Below, piece by piece: positions 1-12,486 of a DNA stretch of 64,000 nt (the stretch's first letter is position 1; each line of letters begins with the position of its first letter). The notes below the pieces were generated by a model. It was not told the origin of the DNA, did no database searches, and saw nothing but the letters and a program-made list of their open reading frames with translations. The translations under genes were made by a program, and so were the position numbers. The DNA is from Erythroxylum novogranatense (Eukaryota > Streptophyta > Magnoliopsida > Malpighiales > Erythroxylaceae), in the NCBI GenBank assembly GCA_029891385.1, contig CM057235.1, positions 10,535,001 to 10,599,000 on the forward strand, in the 5' to 3' direction.

Positions 1-23
1 TTTAAGTAAAACCAGATTTGTCC

Positions 24-227
24 TATGAGGAAGGGTCTATGTCCATCTTAGATAGAGAAGTCCGACAACCCTTGAATAAGCAAATACCTTTAGTGAAAGT
101 ACTCTAGCAACACCATGGACTCGAGGAAGCAACATGGGAAGCAGAATCAACCATGAGAGCTCAATATCCTTAGCTATTCTCATTAGGTACGAATTTCGTG
201 GACGAAATTCTTTTAAGGGGAGAGAAA
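24..227 (+). pseudogene. C-terminal chromodomain end of a Ty3/Gypsy chromovirus (Tekay-like) polyprotein, broken
   Basis: Read from base 24, the frame gives YEEGSMSILDREVR, then IPLVKVL, then GLEEATWEAES, then MRAQYP and LF. This is the chromodomain signature at the end of chromovirus integrases, with the typical EEATWE and YP.LF ends. Two in-frame TAG stops (105-107 and 171-173) show it is dead. The 5' part of the element lies outside the window. The polypurine tract and LTR follow directly, which supports the call. Chromodomains in this family direct integration towards heterochromatin; that is family knowledge. Confidence 0.85.
211..227 (+). other. Polypurine tract of the Tekay-like element
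   Basis: TTTTAAGGGGAGAGAAA lies immediately before the TG that opens the LTR at 228. A purine run at this place primes plus-strand DNA synthesis in LTR retrotransposons. Confidence 0.8.
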
Positions 228-2884
228 TGTAAAGCCCCAAACTATACCCTAGTTTAAAGATTACATGTTCATGAAGGTATATATGATAGGTGTTAAAATT
301 GTAACATGATTGTAAGTTGTGTATGCATTAAATTTTAGTTTGATCTTGAATTTTGGTTTAATGGATCATAGTTAGTGATTTGGAATTTATTGTTACTATT
401 AGAAAAGTGAGGTATTAAAATGTACATTTAGATTAGAAAAAGATCAAGTGGTAAGACAAGTTAGTACATGGAAATTTATATGAGTAAGCCTATGAGTTAG
501 TAACATTTGGCATAGCTAATGCGTTAACATTTGGCATATTGGTTGAGTGATAAGTGGCCTAATTGAATTGTGGCATTTGGCGGCATGATAAGAAGACAAG
601 TCGCTCACTCCTATATTTTCCATGTAGGTCACTCTATGGAAGGACAAGAGTCCCTTCAAAGTTAGGACACCTTGCAAAGCAAAAGAGTTGAATCACTCCA
701 GCTCATTTGGTGCTTCTGCTACCTTCTCACTCTCACCATCAAAACCTCTTACTCCCTCTCAACTTCTAGAATTTTTGTTTAATTTTGGATCATCATCATC
801 ACTTGAAGTCCTTGCATGATACTGCATCAAGAAAGCTACCGTATACTACCTTCTAAGCTGATATCATCTTGGTGTTAAGCTCATCTTACATCTAACTTAA
901 TTTTGGAAGTGAATTGATTGTATGAAGGTCTAGTTTAGTAGGTTCTTTGAAGTAGGAACTTGAAGCTAAATAAGTAAGGGAATTCTAAACTTGATAGCAT
1001 GTATTAATACAAGTTTTATGATGATTGAATTGTCATGGAATATATGTTATGATGATGATAAATGAGTGTTGGAAAATTAATCCTTATATGGAAAATTCTA
1101 TTTTGGTTTTGATGTATGAAAGATAATGATTGTGAGCTACCTAATGAATAAATTTTGAATTGGTTTTGGACATGAGTTTGATTAGGTATTAGAGCATGAA
1201 AAAGGTAGAATTGAAGTGTAATTAAGTGAAGGTGTGTTGAATAGAAGTGAAGGAGGCAAGTTTTGGAAACCAAATGAAGGTTATGGATGAGTGAACCTTA
1301 GTTCACTCATCCCATGATCGTGGGATTTATATGGCACCTTCCCACGATCTTGGGAAATGTTTTGGAAGTGAAAAAGGTTGGTTTTGTATATTTTTTCGAC
1401 TATATAAAGTTAAGGCACTTTATAATGGTGTAATTGGACTTGATTAAGGTGTAAAATGAACATAGTTTGACATGGAATTAGTTAATTAAAGGATGAAGAA
1501 GGTTTGGATTAATAATTGAGGTAATAACTTAAGGAAAGTGTTATTTGATATTAAAGTGTCTAATTTTGAAACTTAAGAATTGTTAATGGAATGAAACATA
1601 CCTATGAATGCAAATGTGGGTTAAAGAACATAAGTATTGTGAGTTAGGTATGATTGTTTGTGAATTGAGAACTTGAGTGATTATATGTAATGTGTAATGA
1701 CTTTATGCTTCATTGTTGTATTGATGAAATGCTTATGTTTATAAGGCATATGGAATCAACTGAATGTGAATGTATATGTTCAAGTTGAACAAAATGGAAT
1801 AAATTCATATTTTTTGCAATATATCCTTTGCATGAAAATTTTGAAATGTGGCATGATTTGTTTTTTAAACTGCCAAGTCCTATTCATGGGTAAATAGGCA
1901 TGCTTAGAAGGGTCTGCAACTGCTTTTGTGATGCTAAGGTGTCTCTTAATATCTACACTTCGGTGTCTCATGATATTGACACTTCAGTGTCTTCTATTAC
2001 TGAGACATAAGTCTCTCTTTTCTATGATACCAATCATAGGCATCTCATCTCCTATTCTAGTCTCGTTACCCAATTCTGTAAAAAGGATTCATAAGCTAAC
2101 CTATTTGGTGTTCTGATATATGTTTATTTCCAAAGCAAATTAAGTTTTGATATGATACAATAAAGTTCTGTTCTGATACAAGTTAAAGCTCTGATCTGAC
2201 ACGAATTATGAACTGATCTAATATACATTATATTTTGATCTAAAATAAATATGTCCTATTTTGATATTTGTATATTATGTTATGAAATAATGAAATTCTA
2301 TTATGATGAATTATATTCTATTATGAAACAAGTAATGTTTGGATTATTCTTTAAGTTGCATAATTAAAGATTGCTTATAGTATGATTTGATTTAGTACAT
2401 ATGAATGTTAGACGATTGTTAGAAACAGTTGCTATGTTATATCTTGTTTAGTTATTCCCCACCAAGCTCTATACTTAGCACGGTGGTTTTAGCTCCATAT
2501 AGGTTCTAAAAAAAAGGTTTGACACTGGGACAAAGACAATTGCAGTGGCCAAGAAGGATGTGTTTATTTTGAAAAATGTTCAAGTTATAGTTGTTTTTTA
2601 ATTGTACTCATTATGATGAGACATTATGTACTTTGTGTATATGGTTTGAAATAACTATAATATAGGATGGATATTGTAGTTAAGGCATATATATATGTGA
2701 TAAGTACAATATGTTTAATATGTCTATTTATAGTTCAACATCTGATGAAATGATATATATATATATATATATATAGTATATACGTTTGCTTGAGTTTCTG
2801 GAAAAATATTGAATGTTTTGGTATGATTTAGATTTGTTTTGTATGGCAACTGTATATCCTCTTAGGGGGTATATGGGTGCTACA
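228..2884 (+). repeat. 3' LTR of the Tekay-like Gypsy element
   Basis: It begins TGTAAAGCCCC directly after the polypurine tract and ends GGGTGCTACA, giving TG...CA termini and about 2.66 kb, long but normal for this clade. No gene is visible in it; the short open frames are chance. Inside are strong inverted repeats (1285-1312, and CCCATGATCGTGGG / TCCCACGATCTTGGGA at about 1311-1355) and a TA microsatellite near 2750-2775. The flanking 5 bp on the right are CTACT; the matching left copy is outside the window. Confidence 0.75.
1285..1312. repeat. Perfect 12-bp stem hairpin inside the LTR
   Basis: GGATGAGTGAAC at 1285-1296 is followed by a 4-base loop (CTTA) and its exact complement GTTCACTCATCC at 1301-1312. 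A second imperfect pair follows at once. Function unknown. Confidence 0.85.
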
Positions 2885-3779
2885 CTACTTCGCTTACTCG
2901 TACTAGGTTAACCATTATACACCGGTATATTAGTTTGTATAAAACTTGTTGATATACCATAGGCTAAAAACCATTTCCATTTTATCAACCGATAACATCA
3001 TCTCAATATAAACTCAAATCATATAAGATTTAACTTTTAAACTTCAATTCAAATATTTCTAAAAACATAAAATTATACTAGCAATATTCACTTATAATGC
3101 ATCATTCGTATAAAAAATCATAATCCATATTCATTTCACAATAGAATAGAAATCATTTTCATAAAATAAATTTAAAATGCACTCACTATTAAGCAACTTT
3201 CTCGCCAAGCACCCTCACGTGTTTTGTGCCTTCCTTTTACCTACATAAGCACATTTCTCTTGGGCGTTTATTTCTAAATTCGAAAGTAAGACATTAACAA
3301 TATAAATTTTGTTTAACCGAATTCGAAATTAGGATTTAATTGTGTAATATGTACGCTAATCGTATTTCTGTTTACTACCGAAAGCTAATCTATTGTTCTC
3401 TGTTTCCAATTCTAACTTCAAAAAGTCACTTAAAATCATATTTTTACCCATTCTAATTGATCAATTTCTTTAAAACACTACCTCACTCAATTTAATGCCC
3501 CATATCATTATCATGCATGATGAGTCATGGTTATGGCATATGAAGCTGTACCTTCAATTGTTCCTTACTTTTCACATAGAAAATGTTCAAATTAGGCTTT
3601 AAAGTCTTCTATACATTTGTTTCCGTATGTCTCTAGTTTCCATATCATAAAAAAAATAAGACCATTAGAAGTTTTAATTTAAGAAACATGCACCAAACAT
3701 CACAAGCTGCTCTAACATAGGGGAAGCATCAGATCACCATTTTCAATCTCAAATTACAATATGATTAAGCCAGAACTAG
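2885..3779. other. AT-rich non-coding stretch, probably decayed repeat
   Basis: No reading frame, RNA gene or clear repeat terminus was recognised. It may be one half of an older LTR into which the solo LTR at 3780-7382 inserted, because similar sequence style resumes after 7382. That link is inference. Confidence 0.3.
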
Positions 3780-6700
3780 TGTAGCACCCCACTCCCGTAA
3801 GACACGTTCCTGACATCTTGGGTGATATTCGAGTTTGTACCCCGCGAGGGTGACGTGCTAGAACACTCAATCAGTCAAAACTCAGTATAAATTTTTTTAA
3901 CCACAAACATAGTATGCGGAAGTCAATCTCGAATAGGGCCCACTTTATTTCATAACATTTTCATTTACAGCATTACAACCATTACACAAATCATCGAAAT
4001 TTCACTTTCCACTTGGGCCCATTACAAAGGTAAAACACTTATAAACATGATAGCTTTACACTTCAAAATCATTTACTAACACTTCCAATTTGAAAAGTTG
4101 TTACAAAACAAAATTATTCACATACACATGATACAATCATTACGGAAAACACAATTTAATATAAAAATAAGAAATAAGAATGCAGATGCGAACTGATCTC
4201 AACCTCTATCCCTTACTTGTATGTTGTCGGTATACTCCCATCTACTTAACGGGGTATTCTTCTGATCCTGAAAATATTTGCAAATTTTGGATGAGTTTTG
4301 CGAACTCAATGAGTGACTATCATCGATGACTCACCTAGTCACATAACACATAATTCACATTCACATCTATTCACATTTTACATTCAATATAATTTAATCA
4401 TTCATATTTTGCATATGCAGTGCACATAAAATCCACTTTTAATTTATTACTTTGTTGTGATCGAGTGCCTAAGCTGTCCCATATAGGGATCATTGATAAC
4501 TGTCCCATATAGGGCTCATTAAATGTTGAGCCTGATACTCTGAATCACTTTTTAGCTCGAGGCTCTTTTTCACATGTTGAGCTTTAAGCTCTGATCGGTG
4601 GCTACTCTAGTCACAACTTTCATTATATTTCATGCATTTATGAAATGAAATGCATCAATTACATTTGCATATTCTCATTCACTTACATTCACATATCATC
4701 GGACCTTATTCTGGCATTCAACATTAAAGTTGAGAGTCACACTTTCATTCATACGCAAATGAATATTCAAAACACATTTATCATCGGACCGTAGTCCGAC
4801 ATTTAACAATCATATTATGCACACTTATTTCATCTCATTCACATACAAGTAGCACTTCAATATCTCAATCAACATCACAATCATCGGACCTTCTGTCCGA
4901 AAATCAACACAATCATTCACATTCATATGAGCATTCAGTAGTCAATCAATACAAAATTGCAAACAAAATAAACAATGAAATAAGACCATCTAGGTCTACT
5001 CACAGTACGCTCTATATTAGCACTAGCTTCAATGATTTAGAAACATTTGAATGCAAACATTTATCCTGCACATCAAATTATGCAATACACACATTGCACA
5101 CACATTAATAACTTTGCACAATTATAAGCATTCATTTATGCACATGTGTATATATGGAATATGTACAATGCATGCTCAATGACAATCCCGGGTATCCATC
5201 CATTATTCTCATCATTTAAACATTATAATTATGGTCTATATCCCAATAAAACCATTAAAATCATAATTCATAACTCATGGATCAAAATTCTAGATTTTTC
5301 CCAAAATTGACTTTTGGGTCTACTATTCTTGATCATTTAGACAATGTAAAATGGGGAAATTTAAGAATACTTCCTTCTATAAAATTTCTCCCCTATGTCT
5401 TAGATTTCTAATGACATCAAAATCATTCAATTTGATTCAAGTTTGTGAAAGTTATACTCCAAATATTTTCGGATTGCTTTTATCCTGAGACAGTACCCTA
5501 TACTCAATTTCCACCAAGAAATTAAAACTCCTATAGTCCGATTCAGAATTTTATTTCTTCAGATAATTTTTAACCCTATGTCTTTAGTTTACTATAAATC
5601 AAGAATTAACCTATTTAGATAACTATAGAAAACGATATGCCTAAAATACTGAACCATGTTCAGTGTAGAGAAAATTTTGCCACGGCGAACTCCTCCAGAG
5701 AGGAATTCTAGGGAAATTTTCACATGTTCGTAACGGCGAAACCTAGAGTTGGCCATGGCGAACTTTACCTGAAAGAAATCCTCACTAAATCCTTCAAGTT
5801 CGTTACAGCAAAGCAAGGAGTTTGTTGCGGAGAACTTTCACAGATGCAAACCCAGTTTTGCAACTTCAGATCAGATTTTGAAACTCTTCTAAACTGAATT
5901 TGAATTCAACTTCTTCATAACAAATGTGGCTATACATCTCTAGTTTAATCCCAATCAAAACTCATCTCATTTGGATAACTAGAGAGAAAGTTGTAGCTAA
6001 AAGACTAAGGCATACTCAATGGACATTTTCCAGTCAACCATCTTCAAACTTTCTAGATTTTTATACCCATCCTAACTTATACAAAGGTCACCATTTTCTA
6101 CTTCATTTACTCCCCATTTTCATCTCCATTTCATCTCAATATCATTCACCAATAAAGCATGACATAAATTGGATCATTAACCAAAAAACAAGATATGTTT
6201 ATGTACCTATTCATCAACTCCTAATTCTCGTTAAAACACCATTTTCACAACCAATCCTTATTACAAACATATGTAGCATAACTCATAGTTTTCTTAATCC
6301 TTATATACAACATCAATCATCCATAAAACAACTCATAACCCATTATTTAGCATTTATATGAAACAAAACATCTTTATAGCTCATTACTCATCAAGCATAT
6401 ATGTATAAGAAAAAAAATTCACAAACTCTTCATCATCCACAACACATACATACCCAAAGCACCCCTTCTATGCATTAACCTCTAAATATCATCATAAATG
6501 CTCCATTTAATATTGCCCAAAAGAAATATTAAACACAACTTACTTGATTTAGCTACCAAATCTTCAAACTCTTCAAGAAAATCAAAAATACCTAACTTCA
6601 ACATAACCTACGATCATCACCATCTTTAGGGTTAGAAAGTTAGGGTTTTTGGTGGGAATGAAAAAGAGGGAAAAGTGAAGGAGTAGAAAATGGAAGATGA

Positions 6701-7382
6701 GATGCCAATGTGGGTGGAGATTTGAAGAGAAACATTTCAAGAAGAAGAAGAAGAAAGAAGCTACGAAGGAGATAAGAAGAAAACCAAAAACAAAACTCCA
6801 ATGGCTTTTAAGAGAGAAGCATTGTGAGAGAGAGCAAATAAAAGGGGGGCTTTTCAATGAAATTAAAGACTTATGACATGTGTCACTTGCTCCAATTTCT
6901 AAAGCATTAAGAATAGGTTCCTTCATTTAACTAGTCCAATCAATTTCGATTTTTATTTCAATTGTCCCCCAATTTTCAATGGCACTTGGCAATAAATCCT
7001 AAATTCATTTGTCAAAATTTCTATTGCCATTAGACAGTAATTTCTACTACCATTTAACAATTATTTTTCCACTTGACAATTTTCCTAGCTAAAATACTCA
7101 ACACTTTTTAGAAATTTCTCCAAAAATTCTAAATCAAATTATACACTCCCCAATAAATTTTCAACATATAAAAATCACATTTCTCAATATACTCACATTT
7201 ATAAATAATTATACCCAAAAATTGTCAATGAATACATGTACAATTATTTTTATGTGCAAAGATTCGATATTCATGTGTATGTCCATCTTGTGTAATGCAT
7301 GAGCATGAGATGTGTTTTCCTAATTTCTCAGTAATCTCTCACATTTACTATTTTAGCCTTAATTAGGTAATGGGATGTTACA
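3780..7382 (-). mobile_element. Solo LTR of a Ty3/Gypsy (Tekay-like) retrotransposon
   Basis: On the plus strand it runs from TGTAGCACCCC to GGGATGTTACA, so on the minus strand it starts TGTAACATCCC and ends GGGGTGCTACA, the usual form for this clade. It is flanked by ACTAG (3775-3779) and ATTAG (7383-7387), a 5-bp target duplication differing by one transition. No primer-binding site, polypurine tract or coding domain adjoins it, so it is read as a solo LTR left by LTR-LTR recombination. At about 3.6 kb it is long. The open frame at 5924-6361 within it matches no known protein and is not called. Confidence 0.75.
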
Positions 7383-7387
7383 ATTAG

Positions 7388-7898
7388 GATTAGGTCTCTT
7401 CTAAAAATTTTTAGTATGCAATTGGAATCACTCAATTTGGAGGTCTTTAGTCCAAGTTATAGTCAAAACAAAATGTCTGGTCCAAGTGATCCGAGAATAA
7501 AATACAATCATTCACTAAACACAATTTTCTCTCTTGTCATATTCATCCCTTAAATGCTTCCAAACTTATTATCTACTCCATGGAAATTAAAAAATAATCA
7601 TTTATCTTACGCAAATCTATCCCACTTAAAATCCCCAAAACTAGAAATTTAGGTTAGGAAAACTTACTATTTTATCTTCCAATCTCTTAATATTTGATGA
7701 GTATCTCCATTTGATCAAGATCTCTCCAAGTTATGCTCCAAAACCATGAAAAATGGTAGGTGAACTCTTATTCTCCCTCCTTTTCTGAATGCTCCTTCTT
7801 CTCTCTTCTTTTTTCCCTTTTGTTTGATCTCTCAAGTTTATGTTCTAATGAAGAAAAAAATCTTGCTTTATTCTTTTTAATGCTCATTTAATGTTACA
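7388..7898 (-). other. Degenerate LTR-like sequence
   Basis: Non-coding. Its end at 7892-7898 (TGTTACA on the plus strand) resembles the outer edge of a reverse Gypsy LTR, and gag sequence begins just beyond. It could be the right half of an older LTR split by the solo LTR. Weak inference. Confidence 0.3.
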
Positions 7899-7899
7899 A

Positions 7900-8960
7900 C
7901 GACAGGACAATCTCTAATTTGATGCCCAAAAGGGCCATAACGCAGACAAGCTCCTGATATCTTCTAGCATATCCCACCATGACTTTTCCCATAATGTTCA
8001 CAACTGGGGTTTTATTATGTATGTTTTTCATATGACTGTGCTCCCAAAGCTAATCCTCTACCACCAGAATAACCAAAACCACCTCTCAGCCTAATCCCTA
8101 AATGTCTCAATCTCTGTTATGATCGTGATGGTCTACTTTGATGTTTACTAAACCTTATGCCAGAAGTAGCTTGAAATTTACCAGGCCTCCTCATTTTGAA
8201 CTCCTGCCTGTATTCTCCTTGCTCATCTTTTGATAAATGTTTGATTATGATCGAAGTAGCTCTTAGCTTAGTAAAGCTTCTTAAATTACTGATTGTCAGC
8301 CTCGTCCTAATCTCCATGTTCAACCCATCTTCAAATTGCCTATACTTTTCTTCTTCAGTCGGGACCATAACTATAGCATACCCCAATAACTTATTAAATT
8401 GCACTTCGTACTCAGCTACAGTGAGACTTCCCTGCTTTAGATCTAAGAACTCATTCATCTTTCTATCTAAGTAAATCTTTGGCATGTAATTCTCCTTGAA
8501 GATCCTCAAAAAGTCTTTCGATGTCAGTCTATAGGGTCAGAACGAGCTACCAAGAATAGTCTTTCACCATTAGTAGGCCAGACCCTGAAGTAGTGAAACT
8601 GCATAGTTGAACCTTTCATCATACTTGCAGTCCATCTGGTCAAATATCCTCACTGTCCTTTCCAACAATCCTTCTGTCTCGACAGGGTCAATACTTCTGT
8701 AGAAGTCTACAACCCCTTGCTTCCTAAATTTAGCGTACCTCCTTTCTCTCCTCTCGGTAACCCTCTAAAGCAATTGTTCAGACTGGGGCATAGGAGACTC
8801 TCTATTAGCTCCTACTGACTCGAGGTTAACTAACTCTGTGACACAGTCTCTTATGGTGAATGACCTATAAGAGACAATAATTACCATTACTATACGAATC
8901 TCTCACTACATATCTAAATGCTTTTATATATCCCCAAGGATGCCAAACCATGCTCTGATA
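7900..8960 (-). pseudogene. Ty3/Gypsy gag (retrotransposon capsid and zinc knuckle), broken
   Basis: Reading from about 8780 downwards, the minus strand gives FDQMDCKYDERF and LLQGLAY, followed by stops, then FLRIFKENYMPK, EFLDLKQGSLTVAEYEVQF and FEDGLNMEIR. These are the conserved blocks of the Gypsy capsid domain. A zinc-knuckle-like stretch (C.YG..H...C, then CLRYGPFGHQ and DCP) follows at about 7905-8035. The longest open piece is 8117-8509. Several stops and shifts mean no functional capsid is made. The protease and later domains are missing on the left. Confidence 0.85.
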
Positions 8961-8961
8961 T
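8951..8961 (-). other. Primer-binding site, initiator-tRNA-Met type
   Basis: The minus strand reads TATCAGAGCATGG a few bases inside the LTR edge at 8970, as expected for the TGGTATCAGAGC site used by Gypsy and Copia elements. It sets the orientation of the neighbouring gag and LTR. Confidence 0.7.
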
Positions 8962-8969
8962 AAAAAATT

Positions 8970-10500
8970 TGTAACACAATACTACCATAGTTCATATGTC
9001 CGAACATTCATAGATTACTGAGAATATACCCTATAGGAATGGCATATTAGAGCAATCATATTCACTTATTAAGGCATCATACATACTTATTTAAGAAGAT
9101 CAAAACTTCCCATTTTATTCATAAACATGAACATACATTGTAGCATTACAATACATAATCTACGTATATACATTACCAACAACATCTAAAAGTTTGCCAC
9201 TTTTTACAAGATCTTCTACATAAAGTGGAATGTTAAACCAAAATATCCTATCTAGACTCTTTAGTGTCAGATGGCTAACCTTTTATCCATTCTTGCTCCA
9301 AAACACAAGTACTAGAATTCTACTTAATCTGCTAGGAGTTAGAACTCCTTTGAACCTGAAAAACAATATTGCAATTTTGATGAGTTTGCGAACTCAGTGA
9401 GTGAACTATCATCGATGTACTCACTTATATTAGCACTCAATAACACATATATAGTCGAATTTACCAAATATGTCATATAAATGAATAATTCACATCAAAT
9501 TATATACTTCATTGATTTCAACCATTCAATATTTCATCTCGGTTCAATGGGCATGTTAATTCAATTAGTCAATATGGTATATCCATTCAATCATTTAATA
9601 AATAAGGATGCATATGTAAATGCACATGTGACTCCACTTCATTTTGACTTTGATATAACCGAGTGCCTATTTAACTGCCCCATATCTGTTGTGGATATAA
9701 GGGTTATTTATGTATTTTTCCATACCCATTATGGATACTGGGCTCATTGATAACTAAGCTTGCGACTCTTTGTATACATTTTTTAGCTTTAAGCTCTTTT
9801 TCACTTGGGCCACTCTAGTCACTTGGGTCCAATGTTATCCTTCAATCTTTTTTCAAATTCTAACGCCATCATACTAATCCATTGATCATACTTCAATTAT
9901 ACCTAAATTATACTTTATTTCCTCATCAATTTCATCTCCAAATTCCAACTCAAAATCATTCAATTGGCAACTCATAAATCATAGCCTTTAATGCATCACA
10001 ATCAAAATAGAACTATTATTCATCTTCATACATATAAATTTATAACCCTAACTTGTCAATTTCAGCAACACCCCCAATACACCCATTTTTCTTCATAGTT
10101 ACATCATCATTGATACTTCAAATCTCAACCTAAACCATCCATATAATCCATTATTTTCAAGCATAAAAAATAAAACAGAAACCATATATTCATCCATCAA
10201 ATTACAGCACAACTTCAACATCAGCCCTACATATCACTCATCTCAATTTAATCATCATAAATGTTTCTATTTTAACATACCATAGAGATCAAAAATCACT
10301 TACTTGATTAGCCCTAATTCTACCTCAATCTTCAAGTTAACTTAATCTTCTAAAAAGCAAGGATACTCCAAGAACAAGATTCAATCCCAAAATAAAGGCT
10401 ATAGAAATTTTGGAGTAGAAAAGTGTGGAAATTTGGGGGAAAAACTCAAAATGTAAGGGTTATAGGTATGGGTCAGTGGCATGAGGAAGAAAGAAAAAGA
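8970..10500 (-). repeat. 5' LTR of the broken Gypsy element, truncated at its outer end
   Basis: It starts (plus strand) TGTAACACAAT beside the primer-binding site. It shares the block around GAACTCAGTGAGTGA and the tract ATCATCGATG with the solo LTR near 4300-4330, so the two are relatives. No matching CA terminus or target duplication was found on the right, where sequence passes into duplicated non-LTR DNA near 10500. Non-coding throughout. Confidence 0.6.
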
Positions 10501-10560
10501 AAGCATATGTCACTAATGTATGATTCATGTATGCATGTGAATATGATGCATGTAAATGAA

Positions 10561-10824
10561 ATATACTTCATAAATTATAACATGATATGACTCATATGAC
10601 TTCATTTAGCAGTTTAATTCCTAAGTGTAAAATGGCCTATTATAGATTATGTTATACATTTTGTTGGATAGTTTGTCACTTTACGTTAGCTAATATACTT
10701 CATAAATTATAACATGATATGACTCATATGACTTCATTTTGCAGTTTAATTCCTAAGTGTAAAATGGCCTATTATAGATTATGTTATACATTTTGTTGGA
10801 TAGTTTGTCACTTTACGTTAGCTA
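10561..10824. repeat. Direct tandem duplication, 132-bp unit, two copies
   Basis: 10561-10692 and 10693-10824 are the same 132 bp, starting ATATACTTCATAAATT and ending TTTACGTTAGCTA. I see one base difference (ATTTAGCAG against ATTTTGCAG). The near identity suggests a recent duplication or an assembly duplication. Confidence 0.9.
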
Positions 10825-11900
10825 AGGTCCTAGTATTACCTACATATTCATATCCCTTATTTGTTAATTACTCTTGTAGAGTTATTTAATAAAGTTTCTT
10901 TTGATTTAAAAAGATTAAAAAAAAATAAAAACTGTATTTGTATGGTTGTCAAAAATTTTGGGAACAAGAAAACATCAAAATAGAAATAGAATCTCACGTT
11001 TAAGCGGGCTCTCAGTGGGAGAGTTGCCACTTTAGAAATGCTTTACTGTATACTTGTTCTTTGTTTCTTATTGTTTAACGCATTAAAGGTTACTTTAAAA
11101 GAGATAGAGAGAAACAAATAGTGCAAAATAAGATAAAAAGATGAAAAATACGGGATCGATCTAGTCTCATTATTACTATAATTTTATATCTAGTTATTTT
11201 GAGTTATGTTATTACGGAATACCGTCAATAGAGATTGTGTTATACATCTGGTTGGATAGTTTGTCACTTTGCGTTAGTAAGGTCTTAGATTACCTACATC
11301 GCTTATTTTTTTTAATTATTCATGTAAAGTTATTTAATAAAGTTTCTTTTCATTCAGAAAAGATATAAACAAAATTAAAACTGTTTTTGTATGTTTTCAA
11401 AATTTTGGAGACAAGAAAACATCAAAATAGACCTAGATTTTAAAATTGTAGAAGTGTTATAAAAGATAGAAATAATATGGTGTGCCACTAATTGTTAATA
11501 CACCACTTAATTATTAATGCACCAAATGTACCACTTAATTGTTAGTGCACTAAATGCACCACTTAATTGTTAGTGTACCACTTTTATTATCATGATAGTA
11601 TTTTATTAAAAATTTTGTACTATAAATAAAAAGATTAACTTGATATAAAAGACACCAATTTACAAGAAAAATTCTACTCTTTCAAATATTCTTAAATTTT
11701 AGTTTCATTTTTACGACAATAAATACTTATTTATCTCAAACCTCGCGTTTACCGGAAGTTGCTGTTTTAGAAATGCTTTACAGTACACTTATTCTTTGTT
11801 TCTTATTGTTTAGCTCATGAAAGGCTACTTCAGAAGAGAGAGAGAGAAACGAACAATACGGAATGAGAGAAGAGGACAGAAAATGCGAAACGGGTTCTAC
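10765..11900. repeat. Diverged segmental duplication, second copy interrupted
   Basis: The stretch from about 10765 to 11160 recurs in diverged form at about 11225-11430 and 11740-11890. Shared blocks include GTTGGATAGTTTGTCACTTT, TTATTTAATAAAGTTTCTTT, GACAAGAAAACATCAAAATAG and TTCTTTGTTTCTTATTGTTTA. The second copy carries about 300 extra bases (11430-11740) with its own small repeats. No coding potential seen. Confidence 0.75.
11481..11585. repeat. Short imperfect tandem repeat around CACCACTTAATTGTTAGTG
   Basis: A unit of roughly 20-35 bases built on CACTTAATTGTTAG(TG) recurs about four to five times with variation. It lies in the extra piece of the second segmental copy. Confidence 0.7.
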
Positions 11901-12189
11901 CTATCTAAGCTCAATGGACAGCAATTCAATTATTAAGGCATAACTCAAAGAAACTCGCAACAGAAGGGTGAGTGGAGCAGATACCGTGCTAGTCAAGTCT
12001 ATTCCTTTTTTCTTCTGAAAATTTCATGGGATCTTAAAATTCTACCAACCTCAATCAAATACTAAAGCAACAGCAAAAGCGAAGGGTAAGGCTAGAAACA
12101 AGAGAACAAATCAACGAAAGCTGACAGAACAGAGGCGACAAAAGAGAAGGAGGTTAAAAACGATAGCTGTAGCCATGAGCAGCTCATCA

Positions 12190-12486
12190 CTAGTGTCCCA
12201 TTACATACATCTCTGTTTCTATACTGTCAACATCTGGGTCTGGGTCTGCAACTGTAATTGATTCTGAGTCTTGCGCAGGTGATGAATTTGGCGCTGGAAT
12301 GGAAACTCTGTTGACAACCTTGTATGTATCATCAAAATCGTCGTCGTCGTCATCTTGGACGCTGCAACTCTGGGGGTTATTTGGGTCACCTACATCACCA
12401 CAAGCAGCAGACGTTACCCTTATGAAGAGCGGGCAAACCAAAAGAGCAATGAGACAAATTCTGATGAACCCTTTTGACATTGCCAT
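12190..12486 (-). CDS. Small secreted acidic protein, unknown family (98 residues)
   Basis: A single-exon frame of 98 residues. Residues 1-27 form a classical signal peptide: MAMSKGF, a hydrophobic core (ICLIALLVCPLFI) and a VTSA cleavage site before ACGDVG. The mature part of about 71 residues is acidic, with a run of six Asp, two Cys (CGDVG and SCSVQ), and Pro/Ser/Asp-rich sequence ending EMYVMGH. No catalytic motif or known plant peptide-hormone signature was recognised. The first ATG is chosen because it directly opens the signal peptide; a second Met at residue 3 is possible. A TATA box lies about 126 bases upstream. It sits 1.26 kb downstream of LPXB in the same orientation. It is probably secreted to the apoplast; its role is unknown, and it could be an orphan gene. 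Confidence 0.6.
   Translation of the reverse strand: MAMSKGFIRICLIALLVCPLFIRVTSAACGDVGDPNNPQSCSVQDDDDDDFDDTYKVVNRVSIPAPNSSPAQDSESITVADPDPDVDSIETEMYVMGH

Noticed and set aside
5924..6361. A 145-residue open frame on the plus strand
   Set aside because: It lies inside the solo LTR, opposite to its orientation, with low-complexity composition and no recognisable domain.
8951..8961. tRNA gene similarity
   Set aside because: Only the short primer-binding complement is present; no cloverleaf or A/B boxes were seen.
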